Below are positions 1 to 11,500 of a stretch of 64,000 bases of DNA, one piece after another. The translations under genes were made by a program, and so were the position numbers. A model generated the notes under the pieces. That model had not been told where the DNA came from, did no database searches, and saw nothing but the letters and a program-made list of their open reading frames with translations. Within the stretch, counting starts at the first letter, position 1; each line of letters opens with the position of its first letter. This DNA comes from Blattamonas nauphoetae (lineage: Eukaryota > Preaxostyla > Oxymonadida): contig JARBJD010000037.1 in the NCBI GenBank assembly GCA_033064195.1, forward strand, positions 62,001 through 126,000, written 5' to 3'.

Positions 1-137
1 GATTCTGTCGATTGCTGATATGATTCTCCCTCTGTTAGTGGTGGCTTATCTTTGTTCGTTTCATAGGAATCTTCAATTGATGGCCCGTATGAATCATCTT
101 CCCCTGTTTGATAGGTATCATCATCTGGAGAAGACAT
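1..137 (-). CDS. Partial gene, N-terminus of an acidic protein of unknown function
   Basis: An open frame on the minus strand starts with ATG at 137-135 and runs off the left edge of the window after 45 codons. The residues are polar and acidic (MSSPDDDTYQTGEDDSYGPS at the start) with no recognisable domain, so it looks like a disordered N-terminus. It starts 91 bp beyond the NSA2 stop codon and has the same orientation. I do not recognise the family. Confidence 0.4.
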   Translation of the reverse strand, partial: MSSPDDDTYQTGEDDSYGPSIEDSYETNKDKPPLTEGESYQQSTE

Positions 138-227
138 CGACGTTTGATCCGCCCAGATCTGACTGGTTTTTGTGATTAAAATGCAAAAGTTCATTCAAAT
201 CGTGAAGTGAGTTCCAAGAAAAGTTCT

Positions 228-1243
228 TCAAACAATCAAGATTGCATTCACACACCCATCGTTCTCAGGGTTGTTTGTGATTTGAGCATATTTTCCTAAG
301 AAGAGAATGAAAGAAGTGAAACTGAAAAAAATGCACACCCCAAACAACCTTTCCGGATTGTGTCACAAGTCCCAATTCAGAGACATTGACTTCAATGATT
401 GTTCCTTTTGTGAGGACACCAAGATTTGTGTAAAGTGGAGACGATGGATTCTTTTTCACATCCAAAATATCAAGCTGGAATGTTGTTTTCAATTCTGGGT
501 GTGTGACATTGGCCTTTTTGAACCGAAGGGCCATGGGGCGGATGAATCTTTCGTATTTTGGAGGCTTTCTGGTGAAATCTTGTCCGACGAAGGTGGGCTT
601 TGTCACAACACGCTTCCACATGTTCTCTGGATGAAATAGACAGAAATTATTACAAACTCCTTCGTTTTCCAGAGCGGAGTACACGGAACATTTCCATATC
701 CGCAATTGGCCGAACTGATTGGATAGGCATCGACCATTTACCAGCCTTTTCTTTACGGAGTTGTTTGAGGGTGTTGCTGAGAACTTTGCTTCGAGATACT
801 TCTTCACGATCGAGAAGATACGCTGGGAGAGCTTCATCATCTTGAGGCTTTTTGTGTTCAACTGTCTTCTGTGATTGAACTTTGAGTCTGTGGAGAGATT
901 GGAAATGATCGAAATAATAAAGCAGTCACACTTCTTGCGAAGTTCAGCCTTTTCCTTGTATCTTTGCTTGTTGTACAATTTGGCTTTGATTCCATGAACC
1001 TTTTGTGCATACTCTGATCGTTCATGAACCTCACGAGCCTTTTTCTTTCGTCTATGTGAACGAAAAATGTGAAAAATTTGGTGAAGAACGGATATTAAGG
1101 ATATAATCAAGAGAGTAAGAGATGACGACTGGCAGACCGTCTTTCTTCGGCATCTAGTCGTTCCCCATGCCGTTTTCGATGGAGAGTGATATAATCACCT
1201 TGAGGCTACACAAATAATCATAAACACATTGGAGACAAACCAT
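228..1243 (-). CDS. NSA2: NSA2-like ribosome biogenesis protein (five exons)
   Basis: NSA2 is a nucleolar factor needed for maturation of pre-60S particles and 27S pre-rRNA processing. The C-terminal half closely matches the family: [38 protein letters not shown] and [13 protein letters not shown], ending NNPENDGC. The N-terminal half ([42 protein letters not shown]) also follows NSA2 residue by residue once introns are removed. Introns inferred from frame and homology are 1206-1240 (35 bp), about 1052-1137, 888-931 (44 bp), 627-657 (31 bp) and 296-338 (43 bp). The first intron falls immediately after the ATG, so exon 1 contributes only the start codon; the next residues, PQGDYI, match the family's PQNDYI. 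The 1052-1137 intron is the least certain. The gene is divergent from histone H2B. Confidence 0.9.
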
Positions 1244-1440
1244 GGCAAGATCTGACCATCACACAAAATTGATGAAAAAGCAATATGGTTCTGAGATGTG
1301 AATCCAACGATTCATTCCAGATTAAACTTGAGACACTCTGTGTCTCGGTATTCAACCACATTTCGTGACTGTTGAAGGATCGTACCCACCTTTCTCACTA
1401 AAAATTTACGCGTAATTTGACAAGACCAACTTTTGGGGGC

Positions 1441-1447
1441 ATAAAAG
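1441..1447 (+). promoter_or_regulatory. TATA-like element upstream of histone H2B
   Basis: ATAAAAG lies 46 bp upstream of the H2B start codon in the 249-bp divergent spacer shared with NSA2. Position and composition fit a core promoter element, but AT-rich matches are common and no second motif supports it. Confidence 0.25.
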
Positions 1448-1492
1448 GAGTTAGTTTTTCTGTATCATCATCCAAGATTTCTCATAATCAAC

Positions 1493-1855
1493 ATGTCTCA
1501 ACCAGTTAAGAAAGATAAACCCGCAAAAACCGTCCCCGCCGATGGTGACAAAAAGACTCGCCGTCGCAAGCGCCATGAAACATACTCCAGCTACATTTAC
1601 CGTGTGCTCAAGTCTGTTCACCCAGAAACTGGTATCTCCAACCGTGCCATGGCCATCATGAACTCCTTCATCAATGATATCTTCGAGCGCATCGCCACTG
1701 AAGCATCCCGCCTCGCTCGTTACAACGGACGTCACACCTTGACATCTCGCGAAATTCAAACTGCCGTTCGTTTGATCCTCCCTGGTGAGCTCGCCAAGCA
1801 TGCCGTGAGCGAAGGAACCAAATCTGTGACCAAGTACATGTCTGCTGACAAGTGA
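1493..1855 (+). CDS. H2B: Histone H2B
   Basis: A 120-residue intronless protein with a lysine-rich tail followed by the H2B histone fold: [20 protein letters not shown], then [20 protein letters not shown], then [20 protein letters not shown], and the C-terminal helix [20 protein letters not shown]. Length and order are those of a canonical H2B, which pairs with H2A in the nucleosome core. No other histone gene lies nearby, so this copy is not in a histone cluster. It is rich in C-ending codons compared with its neighbours, as expected for a strongly expressed gene. Confidence 0.97.
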   Translation: MSQPVKKDKPAKTVPADGDKKTRRRKRHETYSSYIYRVLKSVHPETGISNRAMAIMNSFINDIFERIATEASRLARYNGRHTLTSREIQTAVRLILPGELAKHAVSEGTKSVTKYMSADK

Positions 1856-2126
1856 GTATAACCCAGCAAATGTTTCATTTTGTTGTGTTCTTGAACGTTT
1901 CTCACTTCAAATATCTTGATTTCTTGAACATCTTAACTGGAATATCAGACTATTTTGTTGAGTCAGCATGAATGGCAAGCTATCTTCTTTCTTGGCCATC
2001 AATTCATGAATAAGAGAGGATGTTGTTCACGTTCAAGTCTGGTTCGATGGTTAATGTTGAGAATTCAGTGTTTGGTTTTGAATTAAATGGAGAAACCATA
2101 TTTTGTGAACTTGAGACGACAACCTA

Positions 2127-3475
2127 ATGTTCCGAATAAAAGAATGTACATCTGAACACCCTGACTATCCCTCTCGGAATGTGATGACTTCAACAGTATC
2201 CTGTGCCCTTTGACGATTATCTCTTCATCTCTTCTTCAGCCATGGAAAACTCTGGAGCGAACACGAAAAGCCACGTTAACTCTCTCCACAGACTCTCCTA
2301 TTTATCTTTCATCAATTTCATTTGTGAATACGGGGACAATGTACATTGAAATCCGCGGGGTTGTCGATCCAACATCAGCAACTCCCCCAATCGTTTGACA
2401 ATACAATATTCCTCATATTTTATGACCACTGCAGGTAATTCTTCCACAAAAACTTTTAATCCCTTTTGAAGAGTTCAAAAAATCATCGAATACGCCAAAG
2501 CAGTACTTATTTGGAGACACAGTTCTCTCGGCGCCAGCACATAGAACAGCCTTCTTAGCAATTCAAATTGTATTACCCTTCAGTCATTATTCGTTTTTAA
2601 GGTGATTTCATCCCCTGTTTCAGCAGCAAAGCCATATGGAATCTCACAACTTCAACTCGGTACCTCTGACAGTCCCTATCTTCTCGCACGACTCCCACTC
2701 GCTTCCCCATTTCCATTTTCCATTCCTGATGCATCAGATATCTTTTCACGATTCGAACCAGTTGCAGTGACCAACCTTCTGTCATCATTCAAAACCCCAC
2801 TCGCGGACCTTGGTCGTGGCCCAGACAAAGAAGAAAGCCAACCTCATCAGGCAGCCCGACCGGCTGTGTCGGCGACAGAACGCTACAACAAGCTCAAACT
2901 TGCGCAGAAGAAGCCAATCTCGTCTCCTCAATCCTCACAATCAGACTCCCAACCATCGCACTCCCTCCTCTCACAGCCATCTCCGACTCCACCCGCCCGT
3001 TCACCACCCTCTTCAACTCCACCCGCCCAGCCTCTTAAAACGCAGCCAGTCAAGACTCAATCCCTCGCTTCCTATCCGAAACTGCCTCAGTCGATCCAAA
3101 AACAAAAGCGAGACGAACCAACCTCAATCATCAATCCCAACACAACATCGGCAATCCTTGTATACCCTTTCTTTTTCACTCATTTCTCAGAAAGGTGTGA
3201 AATTCGCACTCAGCGGATTCATCAATCCGCAGAGAGGCGAACTGAGAGATATTGGACTGGAGTTGGGAGCGGAGTACTTGCCAAACGTGTATGTTCCATT
3301 TTTCTGTTTCTACTGATTCAGCACCCCGGACTGCACACATCTTGTTTGTGCTTTCTTAAAATCGGACAAGATTAAAGAGGCGCAGAAGGTCAACGCTGTG
3401 TGTGTGAAGGAGTCCTGGCTCCGCGCGTGCAAGTCGAAGAACAGACACGAAAACGAAGATCATTACAAAATTTAG
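2127..3475 (+). CDS. XRCC1: XRCC1-like DNA single-strand-break repair scaffold with one BRCT domain
   Basis: XRCC1 is the scaffold that brings ligase and polymerase partners to single-strand breaks. Exon 1 (2127-2195) begins MFRIKECTSEHPDYPSRNV, followed by a 44-bp intron (2196-2239). PWKTLERTRKATLTLS and YIEIRGV then match the XRCC1 N-terminal domain. A second intron (2360-2434) leads to VILPQKLLIPFEEFKKSS, and AKPYGISQLQL continues the domain. A proline/serine/glutamine-rich linker follows, then a BRCT domain: VKFALSGFINPQRGELRD, LGLE-type helix, CTHLVCAF and the WLRAC tryptophan region. Introns with GTATAC and GTATGT donors interrupt the BRCT region. There is no second BRCT or ligase-III-binding region, so the protein is much shorter than animal XRCC1. 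The splice junction near 2600 is unresolved. Confidence 0.75.
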
Positions 3476-3717
3476 GCTGTATTCTTTTGATCGCGTCTGG
3501 ATGTGATGAGCTGACATTCTTCAAGAATGACGTTCTGATGAGAGACAGACATGAAGATGGATTGTGAGCTTGTCTATTATTATTTTCATCTTCATTTCAC
3601 AGTCCCTTGTTTGCTTTAATTGTAGGAACTCTACACACGATTCTGGTTGCAGATGATGTCTAAATAAAGAATCTGCGATCCCCATTATTATAAGTTGACA
3701 CATCTTGAAATATACAG

Positions 3718-4232
3718 ATGAGCACTCTGAAACTACAAATAGTCTATTTTCCTTTTCCTATATGTATTTTTTCATTCTCCTCTTTTTGCACGTCAATGTA
3801 TTGTCATATTGTGTCATCCCACATCGTACCATCTCCCACGTAGGTTCAAGATTCAGATGAGAAAAATGCAACATTTATCTTTGAAAATGAAGATCATACA
3901 CTCGGAAATCCTCTTCGTTATGTTCTTTCAAAGCAGTATACCCCTCAATTTAACCAATTTTTCACACACTCTGAAACATCTCCTGTCAACCTCCCTAGTC
4001 CTGACGTTTCCTTTGTTGGTTACAGTGTTCCTCACCCTTACGAAGAGAAAATGCATTTACGAATTCAAACCAAATGTATCTCTTTTTTTACCACTCGACA
4101 CCACTGCTCCATCTTGCTTCAGCAAAACCTGCAAGAGACGTCCTCAAAGAAGCAACCAACACATTGGAAGAAATGATGACGACTTTGAAAGGAAAAATGG
4201 AGGATGCTCTTCGAGAAGCGGAGATCTCGTGA
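3718..4232 (+). CDS. POLR1D: RNA polymerase I and III common subunit AC19 (RPC19/POLR1D)
   Basis: This is the small alpha-like subunit that pairs with AC40 in RNA polymerases I and III. Four exons (3718-3741, 3844-3935, 3999-4075, 4123-4232) give 100 residues. The RpoA-like dimerisation motif ENEDHTLGNPLRYVLSK is clear. It is followed by HPDVSFVGYSVPHPYEEKMH and LRIQTK, matching the family's NPEVEFCGYTTTHPSE and LRIQT. The C-terminal helix carries TLEEMMTTLKGKMEDAL. Introns of 102, 63 and 47 bp have GTCTAT, GTATAC and GTATCT donors, and all phases agree. The first exon (MSTLKLQI) is inferred from phase rather than homology. It is convergent with the next gene. Confidence 0.85.
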
Positions 4233-4501
4233 GACATCGATTCATTCTTAATTTATCCGAGAAAGAACACTTCACTCGTTTGTATTTCGTGACAATGAGC
4301 TTTCCTGCGAAATTGCTTCAACAATCTTCTGAACATACCGATTCATTTCACCCATACTGTCCAGAAAGTTGATGACACATTTTCAGGAAGAGAGCAAGAC
4401 ACAAAATTATGATTCAAATATGTGAAATGAAAACAAGATAACCCATGGAAGCTAATTTTGACCGTTTTCATGCAATGAGAAATGATGAAAAGGACAGCCT
4501 A

Positions 4502-6031
4502 TCATCCATCGAGAACAATCGATAGATAATCATCCTCTTTCCGAAAAATCTCTTTCACACGGAACGAAAACTGACCTTGATGGATTTTAATGAATCCATT
4601 TTTGCGGAGTTGTCGAACTGGATCAGCAATTGGCAGGCCGAGTTGTTCTTCAATGAGGAGACTCAATTCTTCGATGATAGTCTCTTCAGAGTCAACAATC
4701 AGCTCCCCAACACAATTTTCTTTCGCTTTTTCACCCTCTGAGAGATATACCAAGATCCCAAACGGCTCTGGAACTCGAATTGACGAATAACAAAAACACA
4801 CGTCGCTTCACCTTTTTGAGTGAGTCAGAAGAAAAATTGGTGAGGTCTGCGGTGAGAGACATCGCTGGAATTTCGGTTGGTTCTTCTTTTCTCGGTTGAA
4901 TTGGTCGTTCCAGTATGTTCGTTTTTTGAGGTTTGCCCGGCGTGACAAGAGGATGTACTGCTGTTGTTTTAGGTTTTCTACGCAGATATCAAATGAATGA
5001 GAAAAGAACGGACTTTATGGTTTTGGTAACTGGCTTATTCACACGAGACGGCTGTTGGACTGTTTGAGGACTGAAATCATGAAAAGTCAAATGAATGGAT
5101 CAAACGCTGGCTTTTCTTCAATTCGAGATTGTTCTTTCACCTGTGGCATTCTTTCTTGTGGGTATACCTCTCTTTTTCTATCCGGTGGATGTTTCTGACA
5201 AATACTCTGATGGTACTCGATCCTTTCACGTGCAAACGATCTATGGCAAATGTCGCATGGGACAAGATCTGACTTAACTGGCGAAGCTGGTTTAATATAT
5301 GACGAATGAATATTCAAACGAAATTCATCGTGCGAATTTGAATTCACGTTCAGTGCGCGCTCGTTCTTGGGTGGAACGATTGAGATTTCATCAGAATGAT
5401 GATGTTGTGTTGTTTCAGGTTCAGTACTTGTAATGGATGGAAGTTCAGCCGATTCGGAATTCCTTTTCAAGTCAGTATCGACATCATTGAGGAAAAAGAG
5501 TGGTTTTGCCAAATTGTTGACTGTGGCAGGTGGATTTGGTTCAGATTCGAGTGGTTGCTGTTGCGGGACATCTTCTAGCAGTTTTAACGATTCAGGTGAG
5601 ATTGTTGTGGCTTTGATTTGTTCTGTGAACGATCGTTGGTTTCTTGGGGTCTAAAACGATAATATCCCGGAAATTTGAAGGAAAAATGACGGGTTCAAAC
5701 AATTATATGATTTTCTTTTTCTATGATAGGTTGGGAGGAGAGAATTTCAGGTTCTGCTTGTGGTTGGTTCTGTTTCTCCTTTGGTCGTTGTTTTTTGAGA
5801 CAAATCTAAGAAACATAAGATAAATGCAAATTAACAGGAAAATAATGAGAAAATAGTCAGATTTGAGACCCTTTCATGAATGGCTAATCTGTCTGGAGCG
5901 AATTTCTTTCCACAATGACAACAGGGATTCAAGACAATATCAACATTGCAGTCTGCTTCTGTTGTCAAAAAGTTTCCATAGCTTCCGATGACTCGGTCTT
6001 CTTTGGATCTAACTGTCTGAACGAACGTCAT
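4502..6031 (-). CDS. ZC2HC-type zinc finger protein
   Basis: A multi-exon minus-strand gene with two C2HC zinc fingers of the ZC2HC1/FAM164 type. The first is CCHCGKKFAPDRLAIHER (near 5900), whose last cysteine comes from the next exon (ICLKKQRP). The second is PCDICHRSFARERIEYHQ with a following C (near 5240). The region between and after is charged and disordered. The last exon (4502-4801) encodes a folded-looking acidic segment, including IEEQLGLPIADPVRQLRKNG and RVKEIFRKEDDYLSIVLDG, that I do not recognise. ZC2HC1 proteins are little characterised, and some are ciliary or centrosomal. The start at 6031 is the first ATG of the exon carrying the first finger. Intermediate exon edges are approximate. 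Confidence 0.65.
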
Positions 6032-6228
6032 TCAAATCGACGTTCAAATTTGAGCTGATCAAATCCATCATAAATACTTTCATCCTTCAATCAGCATCAT
6101 GAACTGTTTGCTGCTCAATGAATTCCAACGATTTTAATGTGACAAAATTGGGCAAATGTAGAGAAGCTGTAAAGGATGATTTCGTTTGATCGATCGAGAC
6201 CGTCGTTTTTGTTTCATCCAACTCAACA

Positions 6229-6813
6229 ATGTTTTCGGCCGAGCATCAATCTACTCTAGCTCCTCCAACAACTGAACAGATTTTACAAGCACTTGGGGTG
6301 AGTACGAATGATATGACGGAACAACAACAAGAACTTCTCCTCTCCACACTAAAACGCAATGCTGCAACACTTACTAAAATTTATGAAGCTCCATCAACGA
6401 TCCAATTTGAAACAGCATTGAGTAGTCAATACGGAATAGACGGACAAAAGTCGAAATCCATTGTTGATAGCCTGATATCTGGTCAAGGTTTGTCATCTTC
6501 ACCATTGAGTGTTTTGATAGATTCGCAAGATCATTCGGAAAAAATGAAGAGGCCTGTCACCGAAGCAGACTTACATGATCTTCAAGTCAACATTCTCCAG
6601 GATCTCACAGTGGTTTGTCAATCATCATCGTTCTCACCCTTCTTCAGCATACAAAGCGATTACTCGCACAAATTCAAGCAAGTGGAGAAGCCACTATCCC
6701 TTAACTCACCTCTTGTTTTTCATCTTGTTTCTTGCAAAATTACACGAACTACAGAGCAAAATGTTTTCAATGTCACAACAGAAAGGAACTCTCCTGAGCT
6801 CACAAGCCAATGA
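6229..6813 (+). CDS. Hypothetical protein, 157 residues, three exons
   Basis: I do not recognise this protein. Exons 6229-6609, 6648-6681 and 6755-6813 join in frame. The two introns (38 and 73 bp) have GT-AG ends and together are a multiple of three, so the unspliced frame happens to stay open to the same stop. The spliced protein is polar and helical, with a glutamine-rich segment (MTEQQQELLLSTLKRNAATL) and a C-terminal amphipathic stretch (DLHDLQVNILQDLTHTKRLL). No signal peptide or membrane segment is seen. It is divergent from the ZC2HC gene across a 197-bp spacer and is followed 225 bp later by the SCAR-like gene. Confidence 0.55.
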   Translation: MFSAEHQSTLAPPTTEQILQALGVSTNDMTEQQQELLLSTLKRNAATLTKIYEAPSTIQFETALSSQYGIDGQKSKSIVDSLISGQGLSSSPLSVLIDSQDHSEKMKRPVTEADLHDLQVNILQDLTVVCQSSSFSPFFSIQSDYSHKFKQVEKPLSLNSPLVFHLVSCKITRTTEQNVFNVTTERNSPELTSQ

Positions 6814-7038
6814 AAACAGCTCAACCCTTATCGCACTTTCTGAAATCTTCTTTGAGGAGAAAGTTCCACATCCAGCAAAAATTTCGATTGTGGTTCATGG
6901 TCGTGTGTCTTTACCTTAAGAGAGTCAAATTCTTCAAAAACCTCCAATGTCAAATAGTGTGAGAAAAAAGTGTCAAGTTTCAAAGATATCAGCAGAGGCA
7001 ACTCTCATCAAAGCATGATCCAACCATAATTCACATCA

Positions 7039-8511
7039 ATGGCATCCGTCTCATCTACATATGTCCCATGCGGTCCAGCTGCGGTTGGCTTTGGATTCTT
7101 TGATGAAAAATATATCAAAGAAGGGAAGAGCACCAGAGCCAAAAGTATTCAAGCGACTGAAATTGCCGGATTCTTTCAAAGATTAAAATTGATTTCAGAA
7201 CGATTTGTATGCCTTTTCTTATCTGCTATGAAGATATTCTAAAGAAACGCGAATGCGAGCAAATTGCAACTCAGACATCTGAACTTCACAACCGCCTTAA
7301 CACTCAACTGAACAAAGTCGAGAATCTCAAATTGAAACTCCCTGAGTTACAATCCCGAATTATCACAACTGATATCAGCTCTATTCGCTATCAAAATCGT
7401 CTGTCTTTTTCTACTCATATTGTGGCCAGCATTGAACATTTCAATCACTCATGAACTTTTCATGGATATCTTCAGACCAGTTGACATGACACCCGAAACA
7501 AAGGCCCTTTATGACTCTGCAGAACCTCCTCCAAATTTGAAAGACCTTGATGATATTGTCAAAACATTCCCTGTGGAAATTGTGCCCAAAGATTTCCCTC
7601 AAAACCTTGCTCAGCGGTATTCTGATCCTGGATTCTTTATGCGTGATTGGATTGAAAAACAAAACAAGGAAGCAGAGGAAACCGCCAAAAAAATGCAAGA
7701 AAAACAACAACAAAGGAAGCAAGCAGCAGCAAAACAGAAACCAGAAACAAGCGCTGCCCCTCCACCTCCCCCACCGTCAAGTGTAGGTGATGCTCCACCG
7801 CCACCTCCTCCTGGGCCAGCACAACAGAGTTCGTTGCCCCCACCCCCACCCATGGATTATGGTTCGAGCGTCCCGCCGCCTCCACCCGCCCATAACGATG
7901 TGCCACCGCCTCCTCCAATGGACTTCAATGCTTCTGTGCCGCCACCTCCTCCGATGGACTTCAATGCTTCTGTTCCGCCACCTCCTCCTATGGATTTCAA
8001 TTCTTCTGTTCCACCTCCACCACCAGCTGATATAGGAGGTTCTGTTCCTCCCCCACCACCGCTGGTGGATGGTGGTAATGTTCCTCCACCTCCTCCAATG
8101 GATTCAAGTGCCCCACCACCTCCCCCAATGGGTGGAGGAGGAGGGATGTCGCTGTTGGATCAAATCAAGCAAGGAACAGCCTTGAAGGCGCCAGAACCAA
8201 TAAAGGAACCTCCGCGCGGTGGTGGAATGTCATTGCTAGATCAGATTAAACAAGGAACTGCATTGAAATCAGCAAGCGAACAGGTTCTGAAGGAGAAACC
8301 GAAACCAGTCGACCCACGTTCTCAAATGCTTTCAATGATCCAGGCAGGAATGAAACTAACATCTACCGCTGACCATAAACTTCCGGAAAAGCCAGTTGTT
8401 GAAGCTACGGAAGGAAAGCTTGTGTCTGATATGCTCAAACGAGCCCAAATGATCAGAAAGGCAGTTGTTGGTTCTAGTAGTTCATCTTCTTCATCTGACT
8501 CCGATTTCTAA
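7039..8511 (+). CDS. SCAR: SCAR/WAVE-family actin nucleation-promoting factor
   Basis: SCAR/WAVE proteins activate the Arp2/3 complex to build branched actin. The N-terminal exons carry a coiled-coil helix region (EDILKKRECEQIATQ, then NRLNTQLNKVENLKLKLP) resembling the SCAR homology domain. It is followed by LYDSAEPPPNL and RYSDPGFFMRDWIEKQNKE, which mirror the family's CEQPPPLN and NPSYFFDLWKEK. Then come a basic KQQQRK-type segment, a long polyproline region with 12-residue PPPPPMDFNASV repeats, and two WH2 motifs (LLDQIKQGTALK, twice). The C-terminus has a short central helix and a Ser/Asp tail ending DSDF. The tail lacks the usual tryptophan. At least two introns lie at about 7170-7250 and 7400-7470; exact junctions are unresolved. 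Confidence 0.72.
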
Positions 8512-8591
8512 TCCAAAATTCCATAACTTTTTTCCAAATGATTTGAGAGAAGAAGATTGTTGGACCCCCAAGATTTGTTTCTCCTCTTCGA

Positions 8592-11500
8592 ATGGCATTC
8601 CAAGATGTTTCTCAGGACAATCAGCTCGACAATTCTGTTCCCTTTTTCGATTTAATCCACAAGTTTATATTGGAAACCCAGCCATTGCTATCATCACCAA
8701 CAAATCAAGACAAACATCAACAGAAAGATCTTTCACACACAAACATTGCAGATCAGACTCAATTTCAAACATATGAACAAAGAACGTTTTATCTATGTGA
8801 CTCACATCTCATTTTCAATGCCTTTCATACCTTCGGGAAATTGTTTGAACGAGCACTCGCAAATGTTATTGACCCAAACACACAACCCATTTTTTCACAA
8901 AAATCTCTCTCAACCTTACCAACCATTCTATCGGAATCACTTTTGTCATATCGAAAATACCTTCTCTACGATGATCCTCGTCTTGTTGCTGAAACACTCT
9001 CCTGGCTCACATCGCTTCTTACATCGCTGAGACAATTTACTGTTTCTCACAATCGTGACAATCAGAATCAGACGTCAATTTTCTCGCAATTAGAAATAAT
9101 TTTTGAATGGAATCTTGTCTCTGAATGGTATCATTCTGCAGTCTTCCTCTCAACATCCCCATTCGACCAGGTGAAAAGAGAATGCATCTCTCTTGTTCAT
9201 GCATTCGGTAGGCTCTATCCCAACCAACAGATTTTGAGTTCTCCTACTGCCACTACTTCCCTCCGTCAGTTTGCTGAGAGAGTCTTTCCTGTTTGTTCAT
9301 ATCATACTACACACACGGTTTTGGGACCCCATACTCGGGAAATCCGAAATAATATCTCACTTTCTAACGATGCATTCATTCTGATAGGGAGTTTCTGCAC
9401 TGATTCGAATGAGTCCATTCGCATCCTTTGTTTCCAATGTCTTCAGACGTTAGAGTCCATTCACCCCCTTCTCCTACTTCAAACCCTCTCAAAATCTGGC
9501 ATGTTCACCCATGAAAGCATCCGTTGTGCAGATGAATATCAAACAATGACAGCAAACCCAACCAACTTTCTTGACGTCATCCCGCAATCGTTTTTCCACA
9601 CCACAGCTGGTGCAGATGTGGATATGACAAAACATAGCGACACCGTGTCTCCACTTCCTTCGTTCATCGCATCTCCACTTCACGCCCTCACAAATCGAAC
9701 CTCGTCAGGTGCATTCGCTTTTGGGCTCGAAGACACCTCTCTCAGTGTCCGTCTAGCTGCCCAAAAGGCTCTGACAGCATTCGTCGGGGAATATCCCCCA
9801 CTTGCCTATGCATGTCTGGCATTGGAGATGGATGCTGTGAGTGAGAGTGGAATGCAGAGTGACGTGTTCATTTCTCATCTCATCACGATTCTCCGAGTTG
9901 CTCGACAGCTCCATTTTGATCTGACTGAGTTCTCTCCCGCCCAGCACACCTTCACCTTCATGTATCCCTCCCCCATCACTGACACACACCTCACATTCCT
10001 CGTCTCGTGCATCGAGCATGCTCTTCAGCCGCTCCAAGACATGCTTTTCACTGCTCTCTCGTTCTTCATCTTCGAAGACAGCCACATCCCGGACAGTGTG
10101 ATTGCCCTCTGCACGAAGTTTGTGGCGGCGTCTCGAACCAACACTCCGTCCACTCACTTTGCACTCCATCGTCTTTTCAGAGCTCATTCGTCTCTCCAGC
10201 TGATCGCACGCACAACCGAAATTCTGACTTTGGCACATGGCAGGTCGAGTGAGGCGTCTCTCTCGTCCCTCCATCCGTCTGTCCTTCTCTGCATCATCGT
10301 CCTCTCCGCCATTCGCGCCGAAAACCCGAGACTCTTCCTCAAACACATCAGATTCGACAACCACTCCCGTTCTGTCAAGAAGCGGAAGGTGTCGTCGAAA
10401 GCAGTCCAACCCAAAACACTCCGGACGTCCTTTCATTCCACTCTCACTCCTCGTCGCATGTCATACAGTTTGCTCTTCTCCAAATCGAGCAAAGGGCCAT
10501 CGTACAGTCAGTGGTCTCTCCCTCGCCACCTCGAGACAAACATGATCGAATTTGCACTTGCCTCTGAGATCGAGTTGGAAGGAGCTCAGCTGGTTTATGA
10601 CCGACAGAGCCGCGATTTTGAGAAGAGGGAAGTCCAACACGGTGACTCGTCGGGAGTGTCTGGGGTGCTTGCTCTGTTTGGGAAGACACCGCTGCTTTCG
10701 TCTAGTTTGATGTCTCCATCACCACTCCCATTTGTGACAGAGTCACTTTCTCTCATCTTCATCCTCGCCAGACACATTATAACACTCCATCTGTCGTTTG
10801 AGGGGAACAACACGCAACTTGATCTTCAGAATCTTCGTTCTCGAGCGGTGTTCAACCAGCAAATTCTGTCCAACTTTCCGTTTTGTTCCCCCTCGTCCGC
10901 CCCAACCACGCCTCTGACTGCTCTCGCTCTTTCTGTCCTCGACGCAGTTACAACCATCCTCGATCTCATCCAAATCGCTCAGGTTCGTTCTTCGTCTTTG
11001 GAAGATCCACACGAGACGCTTCTTCAGCATCTCAATTCACTCGTTGATGCTCACTCGAAGATTGGGACGGTGTTCTTCATCGGCTGTACACCACCCTGCA
11101 CGCCAGTGGAGAATCAGACGTTTGTGTTTTTGTCGTCGATTCTGCTTCTGATCGAACTGGTATTCCATCTCTTCACACTCCAACATCATTCGATGCATTC
11201 GCACGCATTCCCGTTCAGCATCGACCTGCAAGATCCATCTATCCAACAGTACATCACCAACCAACTCGCCCAGTTCTGCATCTTCATCACCTCCTCGCAA
11301 GATGCCATCCATCGTGTACCGTCGCTGCCTTCTCCAACGCTCGCCAAGTTCATCGCTTCAGTTGCAGCATCGCTTGGGAACATCGCGATCGATGCGACTC
11401 TTTTCATCGATGTTGTGCAAGTGATGCTACAAGAGCTTGTCTGCACGACACACTCTGCCACTTTCTCGATTCCAAATCGAGCAAACACGACTTCCCAAAC

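Noticed and set aside
7611-7853. Glycine-rich minus-strand open frame
   Set aside because: Antisense of the polyproline repeats of the SCAR-like gene.
7750-8130. Short regular repeats as a possible CRISPR or satellite array
   Set aside because: The 36-bp periodicity is the coding repeat of PPPPPMDFNASV in the SCAR-like protein, with no spacers.
9753-10436. 227-codon minus-strand open frame
   Set aside because: It lies inside the INTS4-like gene on the opposite strand, has no domain and biased composition; the sense reading has ordered homology blocks.
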